DNA from: Tardiphaga sp.
Lineage (GTDB): Bacteria > Pseudomonadota > Alphaproteobacteria > Rhizobiales > Xanthobacteraceae
Length of the DNA stretch: 64,000 bases
NCBI RefSeq assembly: GCF_028290495.1
Contig: NZ_JAQGJT010000026.1
Span: 17,898-81,897 of the forward strand
Reading direction: 5' to 3'
Made by a program: the position numbers and the translations under genes. A model generated the notes under the pieces. It was given only the letters and a program-made list of their open reading frames with translations. It did not search any database and had not been told where the DNA came from. Shown here piece after piece: positions 8,701 through 16,331 of this stretch. Positions within the stretch are counted from its first letter, which is position 1; every line of letters starts with the position of its first letter.

Positions 8701-10944
8701 CGTCCTTTCGCGGATGTCTTGCACGATGTCCTTGGCCCGGATGGATCAAGCATCGCTTTAGTATCCGTCGCGGTTGATCTCGTGCTGTCGCATTGGCCGA
8801 AGTCACGCGACGCGGCATGGCCGATTGTGGCCACGCCGGAGATACTAGTATTTGATAACGCGCGGCACCTGCGGGACCTGACAGGCGTTGATCGGATGAG
8901 TTTGTTCGAACAAGAGGCGAGCACGGCGCGCGTGAAGCGCGCTGATCTTGACGCCAAACCGTCAAGGCGCGCCCAACTGACCGATACGATTGGCCAGTAC
9001 CTGTTCCGTGGAGAGCCAAAACAACTGGAAGAGCTTCGTAACGCGCTGGAGCGCGCCAGGAACGAGATTAAGCAGAAGCCAATTGAGAACGAAGACCCGA
9101 TCAACGGGTTGGGCGCCACGGCTGATCGCGCGCAGCGCATGACAATTCCTGAACATTGGCCTGTGATCAAAGTGAGACTGCAAGACGGCTCAGAGGCTGA
9201 AGTTCGCCAGTTTCAGCTTGATCCCGAGGAGCTCCGGCTGAAAGAGATCAAGGGCGCTGATGCGGACGTTAATGTGGAACATCTCAGCCTGCGCATGAAG
9301 GTGAAGGATGCTTTGTTTGGGCGTAACAAGTCGACGCCCGCCATTGTGCGCGAAGGCATTGTCTGGGCAAAGACGCAGGTCGCCGATGATGCTGGACCAT
9401 CTGAAGAGGACGATGAAAGCGACAGCGACTTTAGCAAAGAATGGGATCGCCGGGTTGTGGTAATGGCTGCAGCGCTTGCTGCGCGTGACTATGAGTCGTC
9501 AGATCGCGCCGATGTCATGGTGTGGGTAAGGTCGGTACTTCAAACGGCCTCATCCGTAAAAGATAAGGAATATCGCGGAAACGACCAGATCGAACATAAC
9601 GCCACGGCAATCGCCGTCCTGGGTTTAGTTGCGCTATATCTAAGGAATAGAGATATCGCGACGCGCGATATGCTCATGCGGCTTGCCTGCGACGAGCACC
9701 CCGCCGTGGAACGGGCACTCGGCCAACACTTTTTTGATCTCGCGGGTGTCGATGAGCGGCTGCCTTGCGCGCTGGTTCGCATCTTCATGACGAACACCGT
9801 TCATCCGCATCGAACGGACAGCGACGATGAAGTCGGGGTGAATCAGCGCAATCGCCGGGAAAGGATCGAGGCGGCGATTGCTGCGGAGCAGCGGTGGCTT
9901 GATGGCGCAGAACGTGAACCCACTTGGCCCGACTTGCCGGACTGGTGGTCGCGACCGCGTCGCGGACTCCGGCTCGGAGACTGGACGCCGGATGAGAATG
10001 ACGACCTTACCGAAAGCAAACCCGAAGATTACGTGGACGAACAAGCGCTGGGGATGATGATAAGCCATCTCGATCGCTTCACCACGGGCGTGTTGCCTCC
10101 ATGGATTGTCGCGCTGTGTCAGCACATGATGCAGTGGACATGCGAAGCCAATGAACCGCACGGGGCCGGGGATCACGATCAGGATCACCGCCCATCAACC
10201 TGGAATCTGCACTTTTTCGAGTTCGCCGGGATATTGTCTGTCGCGCTGCCCCACCGCGATGTCGTGACCATGTTTTTGGCCCCGATCATGGAATTCAGGG
10301 ACGAGTCTTTCTATGACGCCATGGCGCCGTTCGTCCGGGGTTTTGATCGCGCAACGCTGGCAATAGACACCAAAACGCCTGAGAACCCGGCGCAAGTCCG
10401 TCGGTTATTGGCTAACCGCATCAAACAGGGTTGGAATTTTCGGCGCTATGAAAGAGAGAAGACATTCTCAAGCGAGCGCCATGCCGGCGACGCGTTAACT
10501 GCCATCTTCTACCAAGCTTCGTCTTTCGTCAATAACGGCAGGCCAAGCACTCCAACCAACTGGGGCGGGTTGGATGCTACTATTTCGACTTTGACGGAGC
10601 TCGTCACCGGAGCCGGATCCTCCGGCTATCTCGCGGTCTTATTCTTGAATTTAATCAGCTCGTCACCTCGCGCCGCGCTGCTTCTTTATGTCGTGAAGGC
10701 AATGACGGCTTGGTGCGCGTCCTACGGCGCCGATACCAATTTTTGGTCTGAAAAAGACATCGGCGGCCGGACTTGCAGCTGGCTTGCTCGCACGTTCGAC
10801 GCCGACCCGCAAGCGACAGCGGCGCTTCCCGACGTTTCTGAGGATATCCTCAGGTGCCTTGATATTCTCGTCAGGGCTGGAGTCACGCAGGCAGCCGAGA
10901 TCGAGGAGCGATTTACCGGGATAGCCAGCAGCATGTCCGCATAG
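5725..10944 (+). CDS. Giant nuclease-STAND NTPase, putative anti-phage sensor
   Basis: 1739 residues. At the N-terminus (about 14-110) GPQFEASVGAFYLLSLL, LDDVI (Asp61/62) and LEIQAKR (Glu78, Gln80, Lys82) match the order of a PD-(D/E)xK restriction-like fold of the Cap4/DUF4297 or Mrr kind, with a QxK catalytic motif. A P-loop NTPase follows: Walker A GEAGTGKSS near residue 320 and Walker B TLFIDNID near 384. The remaining roughly 1,100 residues are mostly helical, without recognisable enzymatic motifs; an acidic stretch (EEDDESDSD) sits near residue 1230. The effector, STAND NTPase, long sensor order is that of Avs-type defence proteins, which recognise phage proteins and activate a nuclease. 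That is analogy, not proof. The annotated start is GTG 5725 with a poor ribosome binding site (GGA 13 nt upstream); no in-frame ATG lies nearby. It is cargo of the mobile element. Confidence 0.85.
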   Translation: MSTPPQIAPPAATGNAGPQFEASVGAFYLLSLLAGSEPRGLPGATIRTVEFQRRGSGHPLDDVIIKAVNADGSAAVLEIQAKRTLTFIASDDEFKDVVSQMWEAAQNPEFGKIRYELAAAIARTTTRVELACQEVLHWARQLPDSATFKAHIDREKFSSKDMRDFVKVFSANLALAGAPTDDETVWQLLRSFQILPFDFESPGSDYAHRARERARLVLLNHQAERAADLWPVLIHHAGVSARAGGALDRPSLATSLNTQHGYQFDQRADLRAVDNRLAEAAEHALAEIKDQVGGVRLARTELVDGVYAALEQNRVVHLVGEAGTGKSSILKHVARRVQLEGRIIILRNGRIIPGGWLTMAHTIGCPVSRDELFNELGCGGGATLFIDNIDQIDDPGDWATVSDLLISVARNPGWRAVVTGGLGNDEWKSKVSEQVRTVGIAALDVGAITDDEVVVLSEENHALAIILSADHPAKGIARNLFYLSRMIELGAGLAGAATSIASEVNLARLWWRYGGGRAEDADRFFRLKVLRMIGAQVIANPGRTVFNVDEFESSTVVALLRFDSLQEDIKGATVSYRHDVLRDWTVGFMLHENRALLSAVPMEGPIAVGLARCLEIAARLALDTDATGATWLTLLATVERPGVHGSWKRPVLLALPRSEQALALFMGLKSVLLESGGRRLSEIIRLMIAVESTPLVKVIARIQPAVAIPPGVEDLIVPKGMGWTWLVLWLVGEADALPSQVIPDVVKVFQAWLISTQSQSPEINAQIVGLLFGWLALIEDEMVPRSYKHISEAPPPLRIPHLTDVRDEIRMNVFSFARLNPAAAAGYLSALDPDAVRHREAQAILRAPGSLAQAAPTELANFVLGTLIEKDDPDDWYGGRRNRYGPFGANDHLFTQASPSQGPFLDLLEHAPADGLRLIRALVEHATRWWREQYIEARRPFPRVTIPFPDGSKSFEGDQSIYHWARSVAPSTITASALMALEAWGHQQIEAGRPFADVLHDVLGPDGSSIALVSVAVDLVLSHWPKSRDAAWPIVATPEILVFDNARHLRDLTGVDRMSLFEQEASTARVKRADLDAKPSRRAQLTDTIGQYLFRGEPKQLEELRNALERARNEIKQKPIENEDPINGLGATADRAQRMTIPEHWPVIKVRLQDGSEAEVRQFQLDPEELRLKEIKGADADVNVEHLSLRMKVKDALFGRNKSTPAIVREGIVWAKTQVADDAGPSEEDDESDSDFSKEWDRRVVVMAAALAARDYESSDRADVMVWVRSVLQTASSVKDKEYRGNDQIEHNATAIAVLGLVALYLRNRDIATRDMLMRLACDEHPAVERALGQHFFDLAGVDERLPCALVRIFMTNTVHPHRTDSDDEVGVNQRNRRERIEAAIAAEQRWLDGAEREPTWPDLPDWWSRPRRGLRLGDWTPDENDDLTESKPEDYVDEQALGMMISHLDRFTTGVLPPWIVALCQHMMQWTCEANEPHGAGDHDQDHRPSTWNLHFFEFAGILSVALPHRDVVTMFLAPIMEFRDESFYDAMAPFVRGFDRATLAIDTKTPENPAQVRRLLANRIKQGWNFRRYEREKTFSSERHAGDALTAIFYQASSFVNNGRPSTPTNWGGLDATISTLTELVTGAGSSGYLAVLFLNLISSSPRAALLLYVVKAMTAWCASYGADTNFWSEKDIGGRTCSWLARTFDADPQATAALPDVSEDILRCLDILVRAGVTQAAEIEERFTGIASSMSA

Positions 10945-10968
10945 CGCGATACGCAACGGACGCTTTCG

Positions 10969-11184
10969 ACCCTTCCAGGGTCCGGACCGCATAGCATCCG
11001 ATGTCTTCAGCGCGTTGCTGGCTGACACCAGCCTCAACGCCCATACCCGCGACCTCCTGTTCGATTCAGGAGGAGCTTTGAGAAGGTTTTGGCCGACCTC
11101 CAGGTCTCAACAGACCCTCATGACCAAAAGCGGTACGACGCTCTTATCACAGCGGTGGCGGGGATAGCCAAGGTCCATCTATGA
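10969..11184 (+). pseudogene. Frameshifted gene remnant between the giant ATPase and traD
   Basis: Two overlapping frames each give protein-like sequence for part of this stretch. The first reads SDVFSALLADTSLNAHTRDLLFDSGGA. After about 11074 natural sequence continues only in the next frame as FEKVLADLQVSTDPHD and then ITAVAGIAKVHL before a TGA at 11182-11184. Together they look like the C-terminal end of one gene that has lost its 5' part and gained a frameshift. I do not recognise the family. It ends 1 nt from the convergent stop of the traD-like gene. The judgement rests on how protein-like the two frames read, so it is tentative. Confidence 0.35.
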
Positions 11185-11185
11185 G

Positions 11186-12871
11186 CTAGAATCGGGTCCA
11201 GGCGGCCGCAACAAACCCTTCGCCTTTCACACTCCATCTGGTTGCCGGCCAGTCAAGTCGGTGGGCGGCACCGGCGTAGTGCACGATCGCCCTGATGTAT
11301 TCCCTGTTAGTATTGGGCTCGAACAACCCGAAATCGCGAGCGAACTGGGCGGCGGTGACAATGGGCTTGGTTTCGTCCTTTGTTATGAATTTCCGCTTAT
11401 CGCCCTGCCCAGGATTTTTGTTCGGCGCTTGCCAACGGATCGCACGCGACCCGAGAGTATTTGAGGCATCGGCGGCGCCGTCGCCGGCGGTAAGCCGGCT
11501 ATAGATCTTGATCTGAAAAAGATCAGAAAGGAGGACCGATTCGTCCTGGTATAGCAGCCGCAATTGCTCCATGGACTGAACGGCGGCGACGCAGATCAAG
11601 CCTTTCTCCCTCGCGACGGAAAGCGCCGTGGCCAGACCCTCAATTTTGCCTAGAGAAAAGAACTCGTCCAGAATGAGGGTGGTACGGCGAGATTGGTCGA
11701 TCGCCATGGATGCGTCGGAAACCCCCTTGCAGATACGGCGCAGCACGCCGCCGCAGACCGACGTCGACATCGCCTCGAAGTTTGGTGAAGTCTGAACGAT
11801 GACGATTTTGGGGCCGGCATAGTTTGTGGCAAGCCACCTTTTGATGGAGAAATGCTTTTCCGGCGGCAGGCCCGCCCAAGCGTAAGCCATTGGGCGCAGG
11901 GTCGTAAGTGCCGCGGACAGCAACGTTGACATGATGCTTTGGACGGTCTTGTCGGCGCCGTCGGCACCGCTGGCAAGCAAGGGGCTGGCGCTGAGATTAA
12001 TGTTCGCGATCTTCAGGCGGAGATCTTCCGGGCTACTTAGAAGCTCCAAAAGGAGGTCGAGCGGTCCCCACTTCTGGCCTTTTTCGACCGAGATGGCATT
12101 GATAGTGTCGGTCAAGATGAGGCGAGCGGAATCCGACCAGAACGGTTGGTCAGAAGACGGGATGACATCGCGGGCAAACTCTGCGGCTGCAGCAGGACCG
12201 TCCAAATCTGCCCCGATGTCCCAAGCCCAGCCGTCCCGATGGGACGGCGAAATCAGAACCACATCGCGAAGGTCGAAGCTCCGGGTCACGTCGCCCTTGT
12301 TGCAGTGGATGACCGTGCGGTCGCCCCGTTGGATCGTCTGGGTGGCGATCGCCCGCACGATATTGGATTTACCGTGGCCGGAGGCGCCAACCACCAAGAG
12401 ATTTCGGCTTTCCAGTGTAAACGGCAGGTTGAGATAGGGGGCCAACCAGAAACCTTTGGTCGCCGCTCCTGCTTCTCTCCTGAAGCTCCATTGCAGTTTC
12501 ATGCGCGCATCTTCGTCGTAGTAGACGTGGGGGTCGGCATCGTCGACCGTCTGGAACGGCTCCGTCCACGGCGTCCGATCTTTCGCCTCGAGGCTCGTCA
12601 TGTAGCCGGCGACAATGCTGATGCCGAGCGCAACGAGCAAAATCGGCCGGTGCGCGACGATGTAGGTCCAGAGCTTGGAACCATCAGTCAGAGCGGCAAG
12701 TGCGACCATCCACTCGGACCAAACATAATGGTCGCCGATGGATCCCGCGACCAGCAGCACGACGATGACCAGCGGAAGTATGATTCCGGCAACGAGGAGC
12801 CCGATAGTAGTGGCCACGAACGGGTGCGGACGCGGCTTGAGGCCGACTTGCAGATATGTGAAAAGACCCAT
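11186..12871 (-). CDS. traD: Conjugative coupling protein, VirD4/TraD family
   Basis: 561 residues. Two membrane segments lie near the N-terminus (about 20-45 and 70-90), followed by a RecA-like motor with Walker A GASGHGKSN near residue 158 and Walker B TTLILDEFF near 390. The segment DSARLILTDTI and the C-terminal FARDFGLFEPN fit TraD/TraG-type type IV coupling proteins that bind DNA. Such proteins hand the relaxase-DNA complex to a type IV secretion channel at the inner membrane. It is the last gene of a minus-strand set (ParA-like, membrane protein, traD) with a 43-bp gap before it. The relaxase partner is at 19057-21699. No VirB/Trb channel genes are in the window, so the channel is encoded further left or supplied by a helper. 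Confidence 0.88.
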   Translation of the reverse strand: MGLFTYLQVGLKPRPHPFVATTIGLLVAGIILPLVIVVLLVAGSIGDHYVWSEWMVALAALTDGSKLWTYIVAHRPILLVALGISIVAGYMTSLEAKDRTPWTEPFQTVDDADPHVYYDEDARMKLQWSFRREAGAATKGFWLAPYLNLPFTLESRNLLVVGASGHGKSNIVRAIATQTIQRGDRTVIHCNKGDVTRSFDLRDVVLISPSHRDGWAWDIGADLDGPAAAAEFARDVIPSSDQPFWSDSARLILTDTINAISVEKGQKWGPLDLLLELLSSPEDLRLKIANINLSASPLLASGADGADKTVQSIMSTLLSAALTTLRPMAYAWAGLPPEKHFSIKRWLATNYAGPKIVIVQTSPNFEAMSTSVCGGVLRRICKGVSDASMAIDQSRRTTLILDEFFSLGKIEGLATALSVAREKGLICVAAVQSMEQLRLLYQDESVLLSDLFQIKIYSRLTAGDGAADASNTLGSRAIRWQAPNKNPGQGDKRKFITKDETKPIVTAAQFARDFGLFEPNTNREYIRAIVHYAGAAHRLDWPATRWSVKGEGFVAAAWTRF

Positions 12872-12914
12872 GGTGTGTTCCAGTCTGCTGAGAGGATTGG
12901 GCGGTGATGAGATG

Positions 12915-13448
12915 TCAGGCCATCAGCCGGAGAACGATGATGGCGCCGATGGTTAAGATCACCGCGGCGAGGAGCCCACGCGTGGTCGCCGCTGCCACGT
13001 AGGACGAGCGATAACGCTGCTGAGCTTGCCAGTTCTTCACGGCGACGACGGGTGCCTTTGCGCTTATCGACAAAGCCGCTTTCCACGGCAGCTTCATTTT
13101 GGTGCGCACCTTCGCGACAACGGCAGTAGCCTTTGTTGGGAGCGCGTGGCGCCCGGCCGGTGCCGCGACCTTCGCAACACCTGGGATGGCCCTGGTGGCC
13201 GCTGCCACGCCTACCTGTTGTTTGACGCGCGCCTTGAGCCGCTTGAAAAAGTATCGCGCGCCATCGTCTCCCCATTTGCGAAGGATCTTCGGATCGGCGG
13301 CTTTTGCCGAATCCAGCGTAAGCTCCACAAGGGCATTGGCCTCCCGCTTGATCTCCTCGGTACCTTCCTCAATGATGGTCTTAAAGGGAGGGATGGAGGC
13401 CCAAGCAGGCTTGGGAGCCGGCTCGGGATTGTTGATTGCGTCCGGCAT
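12915..13448 (-). CDS. Small tail-anchored membrane protein in the transfer operon
   Basis: 177 residues. The body is basic and Ala/Lys-rich with amphipathic helices (TEEIKREANALVEL, YFFKRLKARVKQQVG). The last 22 residues form a single hydrophobic segment (LLAAVILTIGAIIVLRLMA), so the protein is probably tail-anchored in the inner membrane facing the cytoplasm. ATG 13448 overlaps the stop of the ParA-like gene as TGATG, which implies translational coupling; a GTG one codon earlier is possible. Placed between a ParA-like ATPase and the coupling protein, it may link element positioning or DNA processing to the transfer machine. No family recognised. Confidence 0.7.
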   Translation of the reverse strand: MPDAINNPEPAPKPAWASIPPFKTIIEEGTEEIKREANALVELTLDSAKAADPKILRKWGDDGARYFFKRLKARVKQQVGVAAATRAIPGVAKVAAPAGRHALPTKATAVVAKVRTKMKLPWKAALSISAKAPVVAVKNWQAQQRYRSSYVAAATTRGLLAAVILTIGAIIVLRLMA

Positions 13449-14269
13449 CACGCACCACCCTTCGGCAGGTTGATGAGCTGCGACAGGGCGCCGTGCATCG
13501 ACCTGAAGAAGATCGTGACCGCACGCCGGGCGAGTTTGACGTCGCCGACCGGCTTCTTCAGGAGCTTGCTGCCCTCCGCAGGATCCATCGCCAGCGCTTT
13601 GAGGAACCGCAAACCGGCATTCTCATACGGCTCCCAAAATTCGGAGATGATCCCCGGCATCACCATCCGCGTGACGTGGTCGAGCAGCGGCTTCAGTTCC
13701 TTTGCGTACTGCTGTCCGGCGATACTGGCAGCAGACAGTTGGTCAAGCGGCTTACGTTCGAGCAGGTTCTCGACCAGGACCAGATGTGCGCTCGGAACCG
13801 CCTTCCGGAAGCGGCGGATCGTCTCGGCTGCGGATCCGATGGCGTCGGGTTCGGCCTGCACAAGCACGAACACCAGCATCGGCAGCTTCCACGTACCGAG
13901 ATCTTCATCGATTTCGACGTCGGTGAGATAGTTCGCGGTGTTTTCCACTTCGTCAGCGCCGATATCAAACAGCACCGAATTGCCGGCGGGTACCGCGGCT
14001 TGACATGCCGTGTAGAACGGGGTGAACGCCGTGCGCACCAGAGCCGGATCGTTCATGATCAGATCCGGATTGGGCCGCAGATCCACGACCCGCGCGCCGA
14101 GCATCTTGCTGAGCCGCTTTTTGTCGTCGGCCTGAAACACGCTGTAAGGATAACCGTTCAGCGTCAGCAGATCGGCGATGGTCGTCATCAAGTGGGTCTT
14201 GCCGGTACCGCCCTTTTTGGAAGCGGTAATCAATGCAACGGGCAGGCTCAGGGGGAACGACTTCGTCAT
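13448..14269 (-). CDS. ParA/MinD-like ATPase of the mobile element
   Basis: 273 residues with the deviant Walker A KKGGTGKTH near residue 19, the hallmark of ParA/MinD ATPases. The later NSVLFDIGADE has the place of a Walker B/A' region, and LVLVQAEPDAIGSAAETIRR fits the downstream Rossmann-like part. Such proteins segregate plasmids, or position conjugation or secretion components. There is no ParB gene beside it, so a role in transfer or element maintenance is as likely as segregation. AGAGG lies 8 nt before ATG 14269. A conserved 18-bp element shared with the 16332-17039 gene lies 66 bp upstream and probably marks its promoter. It starts a three-gene unit with the tail-anchored protein and traD. 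Confidence 0.85.
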   Translation of the reverse strand: MTKSFPLSLPVALITASKKGGTGKTHLMTTIADLLTLNGYPYSVFQADDKKRLSKMLGARVVDLRPNPDLIMNDPALVRTAFTPFYTACQAAVPAGNSVLFDIGADEVENTANYLTDVEIDEDLGTWKLPMLVFVLVQAEPDAIGSAAETIRRFRKAVPSAHLVLVENLLERKPLDQLSAASIAGQQYAKELKPLLDHVTRMVMPGIISEFWEPYENAGLRFLKALAMDPAEGSKLLKKPVGDVKLARRAVTIFFRSMHGALSQLINLPKGGA

Positions 14270-14334
14270 CGGAGGAACCTCTCATCAAGCCGGCGCCAAT
14301 CGCCGACGTGATGTCTTAACCGAGGCCGAGAGTC

Positions 14335-14352
14335 CCCCTCGCGAATGCAATC
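14335..14352 (-). promoter_or_regulatory. Copy A of an 18-bp repeat upstream of the ParA-like gene
   Basis: On the minus strand this reads GATTGCATTCGCGAGGGG. The same sequence with one difference (GATTGCATTCGCCAGGGG) lies upstream of another minus-strand element gene at 17087-17104. Both copies point the same way at a similar distance (66 and 48 bp) from the next start codon. A promoter or activator site common to element genes is the simplest reading. Confidence 0.55.
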
Positions 14353-14360
14353 ACCGCAAA

Positions 14361-14495
14361 TTATTTTGACAGCGGCGCATCGTGACGCTTAACCGGACGC
14401 CAAGCGGCCACGGACCAAGCAGTCGGCCGGTCGGCGCCGCAGGCCGCTGCCATGCGGCCGCATAGCCCGCGCAGCCTTTCCTTTGTACAATCCAT
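14361..14495 (-). CDS. Possible 44-residue protein
   Basis: A frame beginning MDCTKERLRGLCGRMAAACG and ending DAPLSK lies upstream of the shared 18-bp element. A GGAAAG stretch lies upstream at a long distance. Nothing is recognised in the protein; coding status is doubtful. The rest of 14270-14850 contains no gene I can defend. Confidence 0.2.
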   Translation of the reverse strand: MDCTKERLRGLCGRMAAACGADRPTAWSVAAWRPVKRHDAPLSK

Positions 14496-14850
14496 GTCGT
14501 TTTTCTTTCCGAACCGATAAAGAAAGAGACAGGAAGACATCAACATGGAAAGGCGACTGCGAACGGCATCCGAGGTCGAGTGGCGCTGGCGATTACCGTC
14601 TACTATTCATCGCAGCCCCGTTTTTGGGGTGGCAAGCTATGGTCCACGGCAATCGGCAAGCCGACATCGATCGATTGCGGGCTCAAGCGGATACAGCGAC
14701 GGCCAGTCCTTCTAACATTATTAGCTCACTGAGGATTGATGGCGGCGGAGGCGAAAGGGACCGTCGGTCGGCTGCGGCCGGCGGGCTTCGATGCCGCTTG
14801 ACAACCAGAAGTAATTCACTGCCCACTCGATAGGCCATGAGGGAGAGTGG

Positions 14851-14979
14851 ATGGCGAAGAAAGTCCAAAAATCGAAAAAATCCGCCGTCAAGAAAACAGC
14901 AAAGCGCAGTGTTGGATCGTCAGGACGTACAACCGACTGGCTAAAGCCACCGCCGACGCGCCCCAAAAAGAAAGTTTAG
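14851..14979 (+). CDS. 42-residue Lys-rich protein with TTDWLKPPP tail (gene 1 of the SLATT cluster)
   Basis: ATG 14851 follows GGGAG at 5 nt. The protein begins MAKKVQKSKKSAVKKT, very basic, and ends SGRTTDWLKPPPTRPKKKV. The next gene encodes a different small protein whose tail carries the same motif with Ile for Leu. The shared Thr-Thr-Asp-Trp-(Leu/Ile)-Lys-Pro-Pro-Pro block followed by lysines shows that the two are related at their C-termini and argues that both are translated. A stop and the next ATG are separated by a single base. The basic, disordered composition would suit a nucleic-acid or membrane-lipid binding peptide, or an inhibitor of the membrane protein downstream. Confidence 0.6.
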   Translation: MAKKVQKSKKSAVKKTAKRSVGSSGRTTDWLKPPPTRPKKKV

Positions 14980-14980
14980 C

Positions 14981-15136
14981 ATGTCCGAGGATCACGACAA
15001 GGATCAGCCCAAGAAGCCTGCGCCTACTACCACTCCGACGCCGCGACCTGCTCCGCAGCAGCCCGGCCATAGAGAACAGGCGAACGAGCATAAAACGACT
15101 GACTGGATCAAGCCGCCGCCGGACAAAAAGAAGTGA
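14981..15136 (+). CDS. 51-residue Pro/Lys-rich protein with TTDWIKPPP tail (gene 2 of the SLATT cluster)
   Basis: Starts MSEDHDKDQPKKPAP, continues with Thr/Pro and Gln/Pro-rich sequence, and ends HKTTDWIKPPPDKKK. The C-terminal block matches that of the preceding 42-residue protein, while the N-termini differ (acidic-mixed here, basic there). Its stop codon overlaps the GTG start of the SLATT-like gene (GTGA at 15133-15136), so the two are translationally coupled. The conserved tail may be the part that contacts the membrane protein. No known family is recognised. Confidence 0.62.
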   Translation: MSEDHDKDQPKKPAPTTTPTPRPAPQQPGHREQANEHKTTDWIKPPPDKKK

Positions 15137-15747
15137 GCGAATGGAATGATGGCGAATATCTCTATGCGTCGTTCGCCGTCGAGCGGGCACGTCGCTATCA
15201 TTCCAAGATGCTCGCCTACTATGAGTGGTGTTACTATTTGATCCGCGCGGCAACCGCCTTGACGGGCACAGCAAGTTTTTTCGTTGTTCTTGCGAAAGAC
15301 TTGGACATCGCGAAATACCTTACCGGGGTCGTCGCGGCTTCAGCAGCATTAGACTCTATTTTCCGCTTCAACCGAAAGGCACGCATTCATGATGCGCTTT
15401 GCCGTCGTTTCACAGATCTCAGCGGCAAGATTGCAGGGTGGGAGGCGACCCCAGCTAACCTCAAGAAAGCTCGGACGGCGCGGCTTCAGATTGAGAAGGA
15501 CGAGCGCCCAGTTCGACGCCTCATTGACCTTCAAGCACACAACGAGGAGCTTCGAGCGCGAGGCAGGCCGGAAAATCAATTGCTGCCACTAAGTTGGTTG
15601 CAGCGGAAATTTGGCTATATATGGACTTTTGGGCTGCCGCGGCTGGAAAGGTGGCGCGCGGTTTCCGAGGATTCCGGGACGATCGAAAAAGACGAGCCTG
15701 TAATTGTTAGTGCGCTGCCGCATGTCGACGAAGCTACACCGCAGTAG
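15133..15747 (+). CDS. SLATT-like two-TM effector protein
   Basis: 204 residues. An N-terminal helix ends in ERARRYHSKMLAYYEW, then come two hydrophobic segments at about 35-55 and 60-75 (LIRAATALTGTASFFVVL, YLTGVVAASAALDSIF). A cytoplasmic helical part follows, starting ARIHDALCRRFTDLSGKI. This is the architecture of SLATT domains: two membrane helices plus a helical hairpin, with the YH and H..L..F..L positions. SLATT proteins are predicted pore-forming effectors in nucleotide-signalling and other defence systems. Here there is no SMODS, SLOG or reverse transcriptase gene nearby. Instead two tiny coupled proteins lie upstream. GTG 15133 overlaps the previous stop. Assignment to SLATT is by pattern only. 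Confidence 0.72.
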   Translation: MSEWNDGEYLYASFAVERARRYHSKMLAYYEWCYYLIRAATALTGTASFFVVLAKDLDIAKYLTGVVAASAALDSIFRFNRKARIHDALCRRFTDLSGKIAGWEATPANLKKARTARLQIEKDERPVRRLIDLQAHNEELRARGRPENQLLPLSWLQRKFGYIWTFGLPRLERWRAVSEDSGTIEKDEPVIVSALPHVDEATPQ

Positions 15748-16064
15748 AGCAACTGTTTCAGACTTAATTTAAGCACCAACGTTTAAAGCGCATTGCTTCT
15801 GTCTAAAGGGAGCGATGTATGGCGACGTGATGCCTCCAAGTTGTCTGAGCGCCGGAACAGTTGTTCGATAAATGAGGGAATGACGGGCAATATCCCACAC
15901 GATCTTCAGCTTTGAATGCGCACTCAAGTCCGGCTTGAACTGCTGCCAGAACGTCGCCACCGGCCGCATCTTCCTGGCGCCTTCGCACGGCTTGTCGTCG
16001 TCGTCGTCCTACACATTGCCACAGTTCCGACAGACCACTGTCACTGCCGCCGCGGAGCAACGTT
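15748..16064. other. Gene-free stretch
   Basis: No convincing gene. The minus strand has a short frame ending near 15769 whose codons do not look protein-like. A degraded upstream part of the nuclease remnant described next may extend into the right half. Confidence 0.4.
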
Positions 16065-16171
16065 GGCCAGGCGTCCGTCATCGACAGCGGCACGTTCGAC
16101 ATCCGCGCGTCTGGATCCACCTATTGGGCGTCAACGCCCCAGAGGGCGCCCAGACATGCTTCAACGACGGA
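16065..16171 (+). pseudogene. Frameshifted staphylococcal-nuclease-like fragment
   Basis: One frame reads GQASVIDSGTFDIRA, the start of an SNase (thermonuclease) fold, normally GQASVIDGDTxEI. The continuation expected in that family, an arginine/leucine-rich strand and then GIDAPE, appears only in the next frame as VWIHLLGVNAPEGAQTC. A single-base shift near 16113 therefore separates the two halves. The rest of the domain, with its catalytic Arg/Glu residues, is not recognisable downstream. The fragment probably had a signal peptide upstream, now lost. It marks decay of a former cargo gene in the element. Confidence 0.6.
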
Positions 16172-16287
16172 AGCACCACGTTCTTCCCGAAAGCACCTCA
16201 ACTGGTTTGTGTCAGGGTGCATACAACGTCATGAAATCCGAATCATAAAGCCGCTCAATGGTATTTCCATCAGCAACAGCTATCGAC

Positions 16288-16317
16288 AAATTGGGCGCCC
16301 TAGCGGGCGCCCAATTT
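16288..16317. terminator. Hairpin terminator, usable from both sides
   Basis: Perfect 13-bp inverted repeat: AAATTGGGCGCCC, loop TAGC, then GGGCGCCCAATTT. It lies 14 bp past the stop of the minus-strand gene at 16332. The stem ends in A/T tracts on both sides, so it can end transcription on either strand. Confidence 0.75.
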
Positions 16318-16331
16318 CTGACCGGTCTCGA

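Noticed and set aside
14483..14833. 116-codon plus-strand frame starting in the ParA promoter region
   Set aside because: Only a short hydrophobic stretch looks natural; no ribosome binding site and a low-complexity end.
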